A stretch of DNA of 64,000 nt, from contig NC_072893.1 in the NCBI RefSeq assembly GCF_027943255.1, positions 63,582,001-63,646,000 of the forward strand, given 5' to 3'. The notes under the pieces were generated by a model that saw only the letters and a list, made by a program, of their open reading frames with translations, was not told the DNA's origin and did not search any database. Made by a program: the position numbers and the translations under genes. This document shows positions 1-10,935 of this stretch, piece after piece. Source of the stretch: Anastrepha obliqua. Its lineage: Eukaryota; Arthropoda; Insecta; Diptera; Tephritidae. Position 1 is the first letter of the stretch. Each line of letters begins with the position of its first letter.

Positions 1-1292
1 AGTCATAAAAACCGGAAACCAATCGCCAGCTGGACAAATGCTGCTCCAGAGGGAGCTGGTAGTGTTTGCGTGTGTGTACATGTGTAGGTGTGGGGGTGTG
101 TGGGTCTGTCCTTTAAATGCCAAATTAAATACTTTATTTGCCATTACGTTCGCAAGTGGCGGCTGTCTATGAACGCTACCAATCACTGGCAGAAAAGGTG
201 ACTCTATGTTGTACACACATACATGTATACATGGAGATGTTACTTATACATGCCTTATTGTATAAATGTATGTGTGTAACTTATTTGAGTGACCTTAGTG
301 CCATTTTAATGATTTTTCCTTTAAGGATTTTTAAAGATTTTTCCTTAATCATTTTTCCCCCCTCTCTTTGTTTGAATTTTTGGGCGAATTCCAACAAGAA
401 TTTCTTTAATCAATGCTATTTTTGCTTGTGCGGACTTGCCACCTGTTTTGTTTTCTCACTTTTTCATCCAATTTATCCCCCTTCTAGCGCTTTCTTTCCC
501 TTTTCTCCTCTTGCTCTTACATTTCTGTCATTGTTGTTGTGTTTTTATTCGCCGCAGTTTAATTTCCTGTCTTTTGACCAATTCCTCAAAACGATATACA
601 TCCACGTTTGGTATGTTCGGTCTTGCAACCCCCCATTTTTTCCCCTTGCGTACAAGTTTTCTGCACATTTTTGTGTACATGTTTTTTTATTTGTTGTGAG
701 TCTTTACATTTACGTGAAGTATTTGGCATTTTAATTGTTATTACTTAAGTGCTTTTTTATACTGCTACAATTTCTTCTTCTTCTTCCCCTTATTCTTTGG
801 CCCTCCTTCTTCAAAAGCTCTCGCTTTCGAAAATGGCAATTAATGGCCGGTATTGAATTGAATTTTTACGCTTTCCACGCCGCGCTTTTAGGAAATCGAA
901 GAAACATTTCTTATATCGAGATTACTGCAGAATTGATGGGAAATTGTTTGGCGTGAAATTAAAAAAGATATAATGAATGAGGGGTGTAATATTTCATTTA
1001 GTGTTCATAAAATTTAATTGCTATGCATTATTTCATTAAAAATGTTCAGTTAGTTCAAAAGCGATAGTACCTTTTCTGCTAAAAATAAATTAGGTAAAAA
1101 AAAATTAAATAAAAAAATTAAAAAAATATAAAATAGTGACTGAAGCTTGGCAAGAGAGTTTTAGGTAACTGCATAGTCATTTGATTGTGTTAAAGCTCTT
1201 AGATCGCAATGTAAGCTACACACCTAAGTGTGCGTTGGTGGCAATGGTAGAGAGGAATAGGGAGAGAGGAGATAATATTACTAAAGTCGTGA
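1..1292. other. No gene recognised; AT/T-rich DNA
   Basis: Pyrimidine-rich to T-rich sequence with a GT-rich low-complexity patch at about 61-110. Open frames here (for example 138-734 on +) are hydrophobic, T-rich translations with no domain, no codon bias and no relation to the LINE that follows, so I treat them as chance. Confidence 0.6.
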
Positions 1293-2945
1293 ATGATTTA
1301 TGACGTTTTTGTTACTGTTACTGAAGCTCCTGCTAATAGGCACGGCGTAGACACGGTGCTACTGAATTGGATTCGTTCGATGCTGCCCCAAAGAATTCGC
1401 ACGGTGCGAGCAGAGGAAGATCTGCTGGTGTCATCCGGGGTTAATAGAGGTTGCCCCCAAGGCGGTATGTTGTCTCTATTGCTCTGGTGCCTGCTGATCG
1501 ATCCTCTGCTCACCACCTTAAACAATTTGGGAGTCTACGCACAAGCATATGCCGACGACGTTGCCTGTTTGGTAACAGGCCCTTCGCTTAGGAAGATCTG
1601 TAGGAAAGGGCAGAAAACGCTTGGTGCTGTGCGAATGGGCTATCGCCAAACCCCACCAAGACTTGTATTGTCCGCTATACCAGAAGGGGGAAGCTTGTTG
1701 GACTCGTTCTGCCTAATCTAAAAGGAGTCACAATCCAGCTATCCAAAGAAATCCAATATCTTGGAGTAATCCTCGATAGTAAACTGCTTTGGAAGTCACA
1801 CGTTAAAACAAAGATATCCAGAGCACTGACAAACTTCTGGTAGTGCAAGGGTGTTTTTGGGTAAACGTGAGATCTTTCTCCTAGCAAGATCCTATGGATC
1901 TACACGGCTATTATAAGACCTATTATCACCTTTGCATCAGTGGTCTGGATGAGTAGACTCTCTCTCGTGGGAGTCAGGAGGACCTTATCGAGACTACAAC
2001 GCACTGTGGCCATCTGTTGCGTCCGGCTTTAGATGCTCTGATTAGTCTACCACCACTTGTTGTTTTCATTCAAGGAGAGGCCTTGAAGGCTATCTGCAGG
2101 CTGAAACACAATGGGAATTGATACTGCCCCTGTCCGGCAGTGGACAACACGGTAGGCATGGACTTCGATTCAATGATCCTCGCCATGCCCCTTGACTCCA
2201 TGCCATCCAGAGTCATGCTTGTGAAGGGATACAGTGTAGTGCTGCCAGAGGTTCGACTCTGGTCAAACTCAGAAAATGAGCCCGGTAAACACTGTTCTCG
2301 CATTTTCACGGATGGCTCTAGCACTAAGCACGGTTCCGGCTTTGGTATCTACGTGGAGTCAAGCGGGACAAATCTTCATTTCGCTCTTGGAATGTACTCA
2401 CCAGCGTTTCAAGAGGAGGTGTATGCTGTTCGAGAAGCCATGAACTTTGTTGAGGAAAACAGATGGAGAAGCAGATATGTATGTGGCTGCAGCGACAACA
2501 AAGCTGCGCTCATGGCCTTAGACAGCCGTCCAACCACTTCAAGGGTAGTTGAGTACTGTAAATCCAGGTTAACAGGTGTCGTAACGAGACATCTGACTCG
2601 TTATCCAAAATGGGCTCTGAGACAAACTTCCTTTTTCCGGTTAGCAAACTCTAACCCATAATAGAGCTCGGCAGGCTGCAGATGTCCGACCGACTATGTA
2701 CTTTGCCCAGCATGTGGAGAGGAGGATGAGACTTTCGGTGCGTCTGCCCGGCCTTCGCTTGAATCACGCTTGAGGTCTTTGACACTGATGTGCTAAGAAG
2801 CGACCACCTTGGCTCCTTTGCAACATTCGATCTACTCAGATTTCTTCGGAGGTCGGGCAGATTTAAAGAAAATTCACAAGGAGAATCCGAGCGCAGTACA
2901 ATGGATTGAATTGTGTCTAAGTGCTGTACTTGCTAGTCTATCCTG
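1293..2945 (+). pseudogene. Decayed RNase H-type non-LTR retrotransposon (R1/LOA/I-like)
   Basis: This is a 5'-truncated, frameshifted copy of a LINE polyprotein (reverse transcriptase then RNase H). The RT palm is visible at 1290-1600: motif B reads GCPQGGMLSLLLW and motif C reads AYADDV. A thumb segment LGVILDSKLLWKSH follows in another frame near 1760. RNase H is at about 2300-2650, with IFTDGSS (first acidic residue), FQEEVYAVREA (the Glu) and SDNKAA (the next Asp). The C-terminal part at 2660-2870 is scrambled by stops. AATAAA lies at 2968-2973 just beyond the coding remnant. At least three frame changes and several stops show it is long dead. Clade assignment rests on the RNase H domain and on motif B style and is not certain. 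Confidence 0.85.
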
Positions 2946-3064
2946 AGAAAAAAAACAAAAAAAGCTCAATAAATTATGAATATAAATAATATGGGCTTGG
3001 TGGCGTCTCGGATAGCCTCGGGTTTGACCTAGTGCTTTCGAACTAAAACCGAGTAGCCATAAAA

Positions 3065-3300
3065 TGTATTGGCGTGTCCTTTGTTGAGTATTTGGCTGAG
3101 TTCCTCTTTGTATTTGTCGCATGTGCCTTGATGTTGTAAGCCGTCTCCGAATGGCAGAAGGTGTTTTATGAGGAGTTTTTTCATGGCAGAAATACACTCG
3201 GAGGTTTGCCATTGCCTGCCGAGGACCGACCGCAAATGGGAAGAACCTTTCTATCATTTAGTGTTTCGGTTTCGAGCTCATGCAAGCACGGGAATTCACT
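3065..3300 (-). repeat. tRNA-headed SINE family, diverged copy
   Basis: Shares the body of the SINE family that is best preserved at 27893-28214: the segments matching 'ATTGGCG', 'GCCATTGCCTGCCGAGG' and 'CATGGCAGAAATACACT' occur in the same order and spacing. The head end (3260-3300) is too diverged to show clean A and B boxes. It abuts the 3' end of the upstream LINE. Confidence 0.75.
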
Positions 3301-3904
3301 TTATTTCACTTCGTTTTCCACAACTATTAAGAGCGAGGCTTTTGAAAATATTAAATATTCAATATTGGAATATTAAAATATTAAAAGCTAAAAGCTCACG
3401 CCTAAGAAAGCCCGAAAAGTGTGCTTGTGATTAATTCTTTCATTAGCTGTTAAGACGTACGTTTATGACGAACGATACCACTAATAAGCGCAGATAGTTG
3501 CTTGGTTCAGAGATAGGGATGCCAGTCCCGATACTCCCGAATTACGGATCTATCCCAAAGACCTTTTTTTAATTACAAAAATTCCACTACTATTCGAGTC
3601 AAGTCTCGTGATTGTGGGTATACGTTTTTTTACATCAGATGAATTTAGTAAAATTTTCATTGAAAAAATCACTCTTTTTAAGGAACGAACAGCTTTATTT
3701 GTACTTTTGGTCGAACTTCAAGCATTTGCAAACCGCTTGTTGTGCAAAACTGCTGAGTTTGTATTTTGCAGAGATTTGTGTGTTTCGAGAGCTAAACAAT
3801 AATAGCGAAAAACAATTCATACAAGCAGTTGTTAGTCAGAGGGATGAATTGCGTAGGACCTTAACTAGCAATTCACAGGTTTCAGCGTTAATAGGAGGGT
3901 GGAT
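3301..3904. other. No gene recognised
   Basis: AT-rich. A short stretch at 3515-3560 (CAGTCCCGATACTCCCGAAT) resembles the CCCGAATTACGGG units of the minisatellite at 15040-15650. Short open frames here have no recognisable domain. Confidence 0.5.
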
Positions 3905-4395
3905 GCATTAAAACTTCCCAACCGAGTTACACACTTCTTCTGTTAGCCAATTCTGGCTGTTTCTGGCAAATCCCTAGCTTCGAATGAACCAGTTGTTGAC
4001 AGTAGAGAGCGTGTTTGGCCATACGGAAGCAACTCATAATAAATGATTCCTTGCAAGTACCAGCAAATACACAGTAGAACCTTCCAGGCAGTTGGTCCTT
4101 ATTTGCCCACTGTTTGAGCTGCTTCATCACGGTTTGCCTACGAGACCTTGCTCTGACTCATCCCCAATCACCATCCGTTTAAGAAATGGGTCGTTTTCAT
4201 TCCGTTTGGCCAAGACTTCGCAAATGGAAATTCCATCCGTCGAGTTTTTTTGGTGTTAATTGGTTGGCACTTAAACATCGAGCTTCTTTTTAAATCCAGC
4301 AAATAGTTTAACATTGTTTTACAGTCGATCTCTAGCTCCTGGGGGATGCTACGACTATTAACATGTCGCTCAAAGTATAAAGCTTTAAGCATTGA
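3905..4395 (-). pseudogene. mariner transposase remnant (mauritiana-like)
   Basis: Read on the minus strand, the fragment contains the order expected of a mariner (DD34D) transposase: LEIDCKTMLNYLL (helix-turn-helix linker), a broken equivalent of the ICEALAKRN region, a degenerate first-Asp box reading GDES near 4155, and LYCQQL...KQPELANRR upstream of where the second Asp box would be (3930-3990). The DNA-binding N-terminus and the C-terminal third are missing, and no terminal repeats remain. Multiple frameshifts. The family call rests on the near-identity of the LYCQQL and PELANRR motifs to mauritiana-type mariners known from many insects. Confidence 0.8.
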
Positions 4396-4430
4396 ACCAA
4401 GACGGGACCTCTGGAAAGCGCATAAAGTTA

Positions 4431-5066
4431 ACTCTACTGAATATTTTATTGATTTCTATCAGAGCCCTTGCAATACCTCAGCTGTGTTGTATGAATTGAT
4501 GGAGTGGCTACTAGCTGCAACATTCCATCTAGGTACTGACCTAGGCCCACTTCTCTTTATACTTTTCATTAATGATATTGGAACCTTTTTTTTAAGTTTT
4601 CTCTATTTTTTTCTCTAATGAAAGACACTTCAGATGCATCTAGTTTTCAAGACGACATTGATATGTTTCATATGTGGTGTCAAAGTCTCGCCTCAATTTG
4701 AATTTTAGCCAATGTTTTCAGGTAACATTTGGCAAAATTTTTAATACACTATCGATTATATTTCTGTTAAAAACTTGATTTGTATCATCTAGACTAAAGA
4801 TCGTGGTGTAATGTTTGCTATAAAATTTTATTTTAGGAAACAAATTAATTATAAAACCTCAAAGGCCTACTCTTTGCCGGACCGCACACGAGGCAGCGCT
4901 TCTAAATTTTCTGACCCATATACCTTTAAGTTATTGTTTGCCTCAGTGATTTGGCCGCATTTGTAGAAGTTTCGATGCTTATTTGGAGATCTTCTAATCA
5001 GATGGCCATAGATGGGGTATATCGTATTCAGAAAATTTTGGTCAAATTAACATTTCACTCTTTAAA
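4431..5066 (+). pseudogene. Jockey/CR1-type LINE reverse transcriptase remnant
   Basis: The stretch LGPLLFILFINDI near 4540-4580 is the classic RT motif B region (usually preceded by a PQGS box, here mutated). Downstream, in shifting frames, come SFQDDIDMFHMWC (near 4650), DPYTFKLLFASVIWPHL (near 4915) and WRSSNQMAIDGVYRIQKILVK (4980-5050), the conserved post-palm thumb of jockey/CR1-like elements. The YADD box is lost. The copy is cut by a SINE tail at 5067. No RNase H is seen, which fits this group and separates it from the LINE at 1.3-2.9 kb. Confidence 0.75.
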
Positions 5067-5184
5067 CTTTTCAGATCCTATATATATATATATATATAAT
5101 TGGCGCGTACATCCTTTTTGGGTGTTTGGCCGAGCTCCTCCTCCTATTTGTGATGTGCGTCTTGCTGTTGTTCCACAAATGGAT
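5067..5184 (-). repeat. SINE 3' fragment with (TA)n tail
   Basis: A (TA)n run at 5079-5097 joins AATTGGCGCGTACATCC and then the conserved 3' body of the SINE family (GAGCTCCTCCTCC, TGTTCCACAAATGGA). The break at about 5184 is a 5' truncation relative to the full copy at 27893-28214. Confidence 0.85.
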
Positions 5185-5475
5185 CCTATAGTGTTATATA
5201 ATTTTCGTGTAATGCTCTTAACTCTCTCTTCGAATTTTTTTCCCCCATTTTATTGTAACAATATGACAACACAGTTTGCCAGTAATGCTTCTTTTTATCC
5301 CACCATCAGGCAATTGAATACCCTGAGCAATTCGATTTTTCTCTGCTGAAGTTGGTGTTTTCAAATCTCTTGATTTTTTACTTTTAATAGTTTCTCAACT
5401 TAAATACTCATTCTAGTATTATAAATATTTGTTATTTTGTGCTCTATAGAGTCTATAAAGGTGTTCAACCATATT

Positions 5476-5665
5476 CAATGTGGCGAAAAATTAATCACTC
5501 TATCGGAAGTCGCACGTCAATCACATTTTGGCGCTTGTGCAATAGAGCACGTAAATGAAGAAAGATAATCATTTATTCATCATATTATATAAAATCTTGG
5601 TTTTATTTTGTAAAAAGGTTATTAAAAAAAATTTAAAATTGGATGATTAATTTTGCGCCACCTTG
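5476..5665 (-). mobile_element. TA-type MITE, GGTGGCGCAAAATTA family, copy A
   Basis: The left end reads CAATGTGGCGAAAAATTAAT and the right end is its inverse, ATTAATTTTGCGCCACCTTG (5646-5665). Internal sequence matches the other copies in inverse orientation. There is no coding capacity at 190 bp. The terminal repeats and small size point to a non-autonomous Tc1/mariner-type element. The flanking TA is not clean in this copy. Confidence 0.75.
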
Positions 5666-5874
5666 GTCACAATAAAAGACCTGCGGCAGTTTGCGTAGTG
5701 CTAACTATACACATATTTCACTTTTTTTAAATTTTTTTTTAATAAAAACAAAAAAAAAAATCAACAAATTTTTCATAAAAATTTCAATCTTTTTAGTTTG
5801 GAAAAAATGCAAGGCACCATCAACACAAAAAAAAATGTATAAAAAATTGACGCAAATTCAAAGCCACTTTGAAA

Positions 5875-6069
5875 AAAGTGGCGCAAAATTAATCACCCTA
5901 TTGAAAGATTTATAATTTTTGCAAGTTGCGTCGTATGTGTCATATTTGACACTTGTGAGCTAGTCAACTGTAATTTACAAATGGACAACAAACAAAGCGC
6001 ATAAAACTAAAATACAAAGATTCTCATTATTCAAAAACAAAATTGGATGATTAATTTTGCGTCGCCTTG
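5875..6069 (-). mobile_element. TA-type MITE, copy B
   Basis: Terminal inverted repeats are AGTGGCGCAAAATTAATCAC at the left and GATTAATTTTGCGTCGCCTT at the right, followed by TA at 6070-6071. The interior (CATATTTGACACTTGTGAGC) is the inverse complement of the interior of the copy at 21855-22076. Confidence 0.8.
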
Positions 6070-6115
6070 TATATATAATTGGCGCTGTCACCATTTTTTT
6101 GGTATTTTGCCATTG
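6064..6115 (-). repeat. SINE tail scrap
   Basis: TATATATAATTGGCGC followed by a degraded T-rich body resembles the last bases of the SINE family. It overlaps the edge of MITE copy B. Too short for certainty. Confidence 0.4.
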
Positions 6116-7084
6116 CCCAGAGTCGGGTCAAGCCACAGACTGCATAAATAAATAAAAAAACAAATAAATAAATTAATTGAATATTCTCCCTGAAGTTCAG
6201 AACTTTTGTGTGTGCGCTTAAAAAATTCGATTCAGTCATCTCTAAAAAGTTTTGAATACTTTGAATGCAATAAGCGAGGACCACTAAATAGTCTTTGAAA
6301 TTCGCCATTCACTCACATAAATCCTCTGCTGCGCTCTAATAAATGCAATTGGAAGCTCTAATTTCATAATGCATAGAAATTAAATGCAACCATTCAGAGA
6401 ATCACTGAGAAGGCATTATGAAATATATGTGCAAATAAAACATTAATTACAACAACAATGCAACGGAGCATTGACTTATCATTCATATAGTTTCAACCAT
6501 GCAAATGTGTAAATGCAAATGAGCGAAGGATATTAGTCGGAATTATCAGCCAGACAACTACGATACAATAGCAAATAAAAGCATACACATACACTTGCAT
6601 ATATATTTGTAATAATGAGAACAAATGCAACAATAACCAGTACTTGGTAATAAGAAGGATCGTACTCGTACGTGTATTTGAATTTAATTTCGAAAATGTG
6701 TGTGTGTGCTCATTGACACATTTGAGTATTTGCTCTGAAAACACAGCGAAGCAAAATTGTGCTTTTCGGTTGCATGAGTTTTTTTTTTTGTTTTTAGCAA
6801 TTTTTCAAAAATTTCGACATTGCTGATCTGTGTTTACTTTAATGTGGCTGCTCGAGTTTGCTTGTGCCTATATAATTTTGCTGTTTAGTGGAGAAATTAT
6901 TAATAACATAGTGCAACAGCTAAATATTTTCAGAGCCCAATGATTCTAATGCAGGTTGAGGGTGCCCAGGCCCATTTAGCAAAATAATGCTATAGTAAAA
7001 AAAATAAATAAAAGCTTAAAATAAAAAAAGCGTAAATTCAAAGGTAAATTATAGTGATATAGTTAAAAAAATCGATTAAAATGC
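6116..7084. other. No gene recognised
   Basis: AT-rich DNA with scattered short open frames that carry no domain. A TAGG tetranucleotide run begins at about 7085 and belongs to the LINE tail annotated next. Confidence 0.5.
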
Positions 7085-7497
7085 ATAGGTAGGTAGGTAG
7101 GTACGTATAGTGGTTGTCACTTGACACACCTAGCCTTGCTGTAGGCTCATTGTGATACCACCAGGTTTGTCCCCTCTCCTCACTTTATATTGCCCTCATT
7201 GAACCAACCTGTGGCTTTAATATATATAACACGACTTATTATTTTTATATTGGCTACTTCTGCGAACTTTTTCCTAAAAAATTTAACCTTCTATTCAGAG
7301 CCATGCACCCGCATAGAAAGTTTTCTAATAGTCACTTCTTCTTCAATGTCGTTACAGCTTCTGTAATAGTCGATATAGGGTGCTCCCAAGCTACCGGCAT
7401 GCCTGCCAATCAGACAATGGCTGTTAGGACCCCAAGAAGATTTCTCATGTTCTTCCTGTTCAGTTTCAACAGTCAGTTTGTGCGGCTCATGTTCCAC
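7085..7497 (-). pseudogene. 3' end of an RNase H-type LINE with a (TACC)n tail
   Basis: On the minus strand the translation contains IGRHAGSLGAPYIDYYRSCN followed by DIEEEVTI, the C-terminal cysteine/histidine motif found after RNase H in R1/LOA/I-like LINEs. Farther on comes IKATGWF near 7215, a common C-terminal ending. The sequence then runs into a 3' UTR and a terminal (TACC)n, seen on + as (TAGG)n at 7086-7102. The same tetranucleotide tail ends the LINE fragment at 55444-56554, so the two probably belong to related families. Frameshifted and 5'-truncated. Confidence 0.75.
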
Positions 7498-8378
7498 TCT
7501 GGTCGGTTAGAATCTTTTTTTTTTTCAAAGTCCGTAAAAATGAATCCGTTGCTAATGAAAAGTCTCTTGAGGATTAAAATATTTGCTGGGAAATTTGTAC
7601 AGCCGAAATTTGTACATGACGAAGAAAAATGTGTAGAGAAATTAAAATAAGAATTAGTCTATAAGTGAGCATTTCTGGTAGGAAGAAAGAGCAACTGCTG
7701 CTCTCTCTCAGGTACAGGAATTGAAGAAATTTGTCCCACATTATAGTTCTCGAACTTCTACTACACGTAGCGTAGTTTCCGAACATTCAGTAACAAAAAA
7801 AAAAAATAATAAATTAAAAAAAAAGAAAATTAAATTAAAAAAAAAAAAAAAAAGAATATAAAAAAAAATTAAAAAAGGTTTTTGGAAAAATTTAAAAAAT
7901 AATTATTATTCCGGTTAATGGCGAAATTATTAGAACTAAACACAATAAACAAAATAAAAAAACGATTTTGGACTATTTTTTTGAAATGGGTCTACCACCT
8001 TCTGTTAAAGTTTAATTTTTTTGTTCAGGCGTTTCTTCGCAGTCACTTCAGCTAACTTTTATTAACTTTAACTTTATTATTAATAAATCGAGTTTCATCA
8101 ATCCTTCACAATTATTGAGAAATCTACGTGGAATGAGTTTTTTTAATTATTTATTTATTTTATTAGAAATAAGAAATCGGAAGACACTCCCAGCCCGTTA
8201 AGCAATTAATGCTGAAAGGCCAGCTTGGAATCATTATGAGCGTTCCACTTAATTTTTGGATTAATGGAGGACCCATATATCCTTTTTCTGGAAATATGGA
8301 TAACTTGAGGGGTTATGACTCTCTCTAGGATTATAAAAAAATTGATTTTGTTTAATGCACGCGGTTAATTATACTTAT
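7498..8378. other. No gene recognised; A-rich block
   Basis: Contains a poly-A/AT low-complexity block at about 7793-7885. No open frame of note and no repeat shared with other parts of the window was seen. Confidence 0.5.
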
Positions 8379-9216
8379 AGAGGGTGAGCCATATAGCGTT
8401 TGCTTCTTGAACCACCTATTTTTTTGAGAATGGTAACACAAATGACATGTCAAATGTGTTCATAATTTACTTAAAGGTTTGACATTTACGAAATGGGACG
8501 CTATACGCTTGAACAAAATTGGGAAATATTGAAAACCTATTTCCAAAGTAGTGAGCCTTCTTATTTTCTGATTTTCACATCGGTGGCTAAGTCAATAAGC
8601 AAAATTGTCGGAATTGGGGCTCAGGAAATCCACACTTTACTGTAGAGAAGCAAATGCATCCACAATGAGTCACTGTTTGGTGCGGTTTTTGGTCTGGCGG
8701 CATCACCGGGCCATTTTTTTTCGAAAATGAGCGAGGAGCCGCGGTTACAGTAAATGGCGAGCGTTACTGTGACATGCTCAACGAGTTGTTTCCAAAAATT
8801 GAAGAGGATGACATGGACGACATTTGCTAACGGTGCAACTTGTCACACTGCCAAAGTTACACTCGAACTTTTGCTACCGTTTTTGAAAACCGAATAATCA
8901 GCCGAAATTCCGATATCAATTGGCCGCCTCGGAGCTGTGATTTAAACCCGTTGGACTATTTTTTGTGAGAGATTGATGCTTTAAAACACGAAATCAAAGT
9001 TGCCATTCATGAAATTGGAGCCCAAACAATCGAAAATGTGCTTAAAAATTGGGTTGATCGAATGGCCTACTGTAAAGCCAGTCGTGGCAGTCATTTGAAC
9101 GATATTATTTTTCATTCATAAATTACAATGTTCAATCTACAAAAAAGTTTGAAAAAATATTGATTCGTTTTTTTTTTAGCCGATTCAAAAATCCAATTTT
9201 ACATGGCCCACCTTAT
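8379..9216 (+). mobile_element. Mariner-superfamily element, internally deleted, with TIRs
   Basis: Ends are inverted repeats: AGGGTGAGCCATATAG at the left and the inverse of AAGGTGGGCCATGTAAAA at the right, both abutting TATA, as expected for TA target sites. Coding remnants in broken frames: an N-terminal start MGRYTLEQNWEILKTYFQS near 8493, then a jump to VTVNGERYCDMLNELFPKIE (8750-8810), then NSDINWPPRSCDLNPLDYFL (8905-8965), which holds the last catalytic Asp region, and a C-terminus ending near 9118 (SRGSHLNDIIFHS). The DNA-binding/first-Asp section is deleted and stops interrupt the rest, so it is non-autonomous. About 838 bp. The Asn-Pro-Leu-Asp context differs from the PYSPDLAP box of the DD34D mariners elsewhere in the window, so this is a separate family. 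Confidence 0.82.
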
Positions 9217-10642
9217 ATAATTGTTTTTAGTCCTTGTTCACCCCTTGCGGGAGCGTAGGACCTCGACAAGACTCTTGTCTTGCGTTGGTTTCGTTACATG
9301 CATATGAAATTCGCCCGCTCAACCTTTATTATCCAAAGCTCCGTTCAGGCTACACGGCAGGCGGCGAGCTATGAGGCAAATCTTAAATGCAATTATTTTA
9401 AAACTACATTTGGCGAGCTTGCAGAGCGTATAACTTATACAATTTTCATTTTCTATTTTTGTTATTTTGGATAGTTCATTTATTATTAACTATTTCTTAC
9501 GACCAAAAACGCGTAAGCGGTTATCTCGCCAATCAAGAAGAAGAATTTATTACGTTTTTTTTGGGAAAAATTTGAAAGTTTAACTTCAGAAGTGCGCGAT
9601 TACTGCGTGATGCTCTAGCTTTTGTAGTATATAATAAAGAAAATTGTATTCCAAAATGTATATGAGTAGTTGGTACGGCTAAGAAAACCTTGCGTCACAG
9701 AGAAGTCGTCGGGCAGCTGCTACCTAGCGTCAATTTTTTTATATCAATGTTAATAAAAATTTAAATTCTTGCATCACAATTTCTTTTAAAATCACAAAAT
9801 ATATAATTTTTTTCTGCTTCTAAGTTTACAAATAGAATAGTAGAAATGAGGTTACTCCTCCTGGTTCAATATATGCCGAAGGGACGTATAAACGAAAATT
9901 TTATTTATTTGAGCTATGTATTATAAAAGGTTTAAGCTGGGAAAGGGTGGCATGCCCCTTTCTCCGTGGGTTTCAGTATTTATTATAAAAAATTCCAGAT
10001 TGCGTGTGTTTGTAATTACACTCCTTCTAAACGGCCTGAATTATTTTGATGAAGTTTTTTGTATTGTACTTGTGGGTTCACCTGGAGAGCTTTGAGTTAC
10101 ATTTGAAGTTGGTAGGTCGCGCTGGAACCCAGTTTTTTCATACTCGAAATGCGAATATATACAATCTCCTACTTAAAAATGTATTATATGAACGGTGCTG
10201 GGAGTGAATTGTTTTGAAAAACGTACCTATCGTTACTGGGTTTTTGCTAGGAATATAGTACTTGTTACTTGTACCGGAAGAAGTTTATTTTTCAGAGAAA
10301 ATAACCTATTAGAAAAAGAAATAACCTGAAGAGATATGCTTTTGAAAAGAAATGGACTTTCTGGAAAGCAAAATGGATCTTCTAGAGATGGAACTGTAGA
10401 TATTGCCTAATTGGATTCTCTCCATACAATGAATGTGCGAAATTCTTTTTATAATGAAGAAAAAACCCAGCACTGGCAGGAAAAAATTGTGATTCAATGC
10501 GATTTTTGAACTACTCCAAACTTGAATTTTATTATACCCAAATTTAATGGGCATACTCGAAATTCGTCTAAAAATTCTGATTAAAAATTTTGGCATTTTG
10601 TTGAAAATTTGTTTAATTTTTTTATTGTAACAAAGTTTGTAA
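9217..10642. other. No gene recognised
   Basis: AT-rich with a somewhat GC-richer patch at 9240-9420. Open frames are short and without recognisable domains. Confidence 0.5.
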
Positions 10643-10860
10643 TTTGTGTCGCAAAATTGATCATCCAACATTGTTTTTCAATAACGCTTTAACTAAATAA
10701 AAAAAAATATTTTGAGTGATGTAAATCTTATTTTTACCTATACGCACTCCATTGCTTGTCTGTTTGTATACTGCAAATGTCTGGTCGAATATTGTGAACG
10801 TACGAATGATTTGCAAAATTATACATTTTTCGATAGGGTGATTACTTTTGCGCCACCCTG
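10643..10860 (+). mobile_element. TA-type MITE, copy C
   Basis: Left end TTTGTGTCGCAAAATTGATC and right end GATTACTTTTGCGCCACCCT are imperfect inverted repeats, followed by TA at 10861. The interior carries CATTGCTTGTCTGTTTGTAT, shared with the copies at 21855 and 41841. Confidence 0.8.
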
Positions 10861-10935
10861 TAGAAAAATGAACTATATTAAAAAAAAAATTTATTATGAA
10901 GGAAATAACTGAATAGTCAAACTTGTAATTAAGTT

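Noticed and set aside
138..734. 198-codon open frame at the left edge
   Set aside because: Phe/Leu/Cys-rich translation of T-rich DNA with no domain, and no supporting gene structure.
9240..9420. Possible LINE 3' end near CCCCTTGCGGGAGCGTAGG
   Set aside because: The phrase looked like a retroelement terminus, but no coding remnant, tail or duplication could be found around it.
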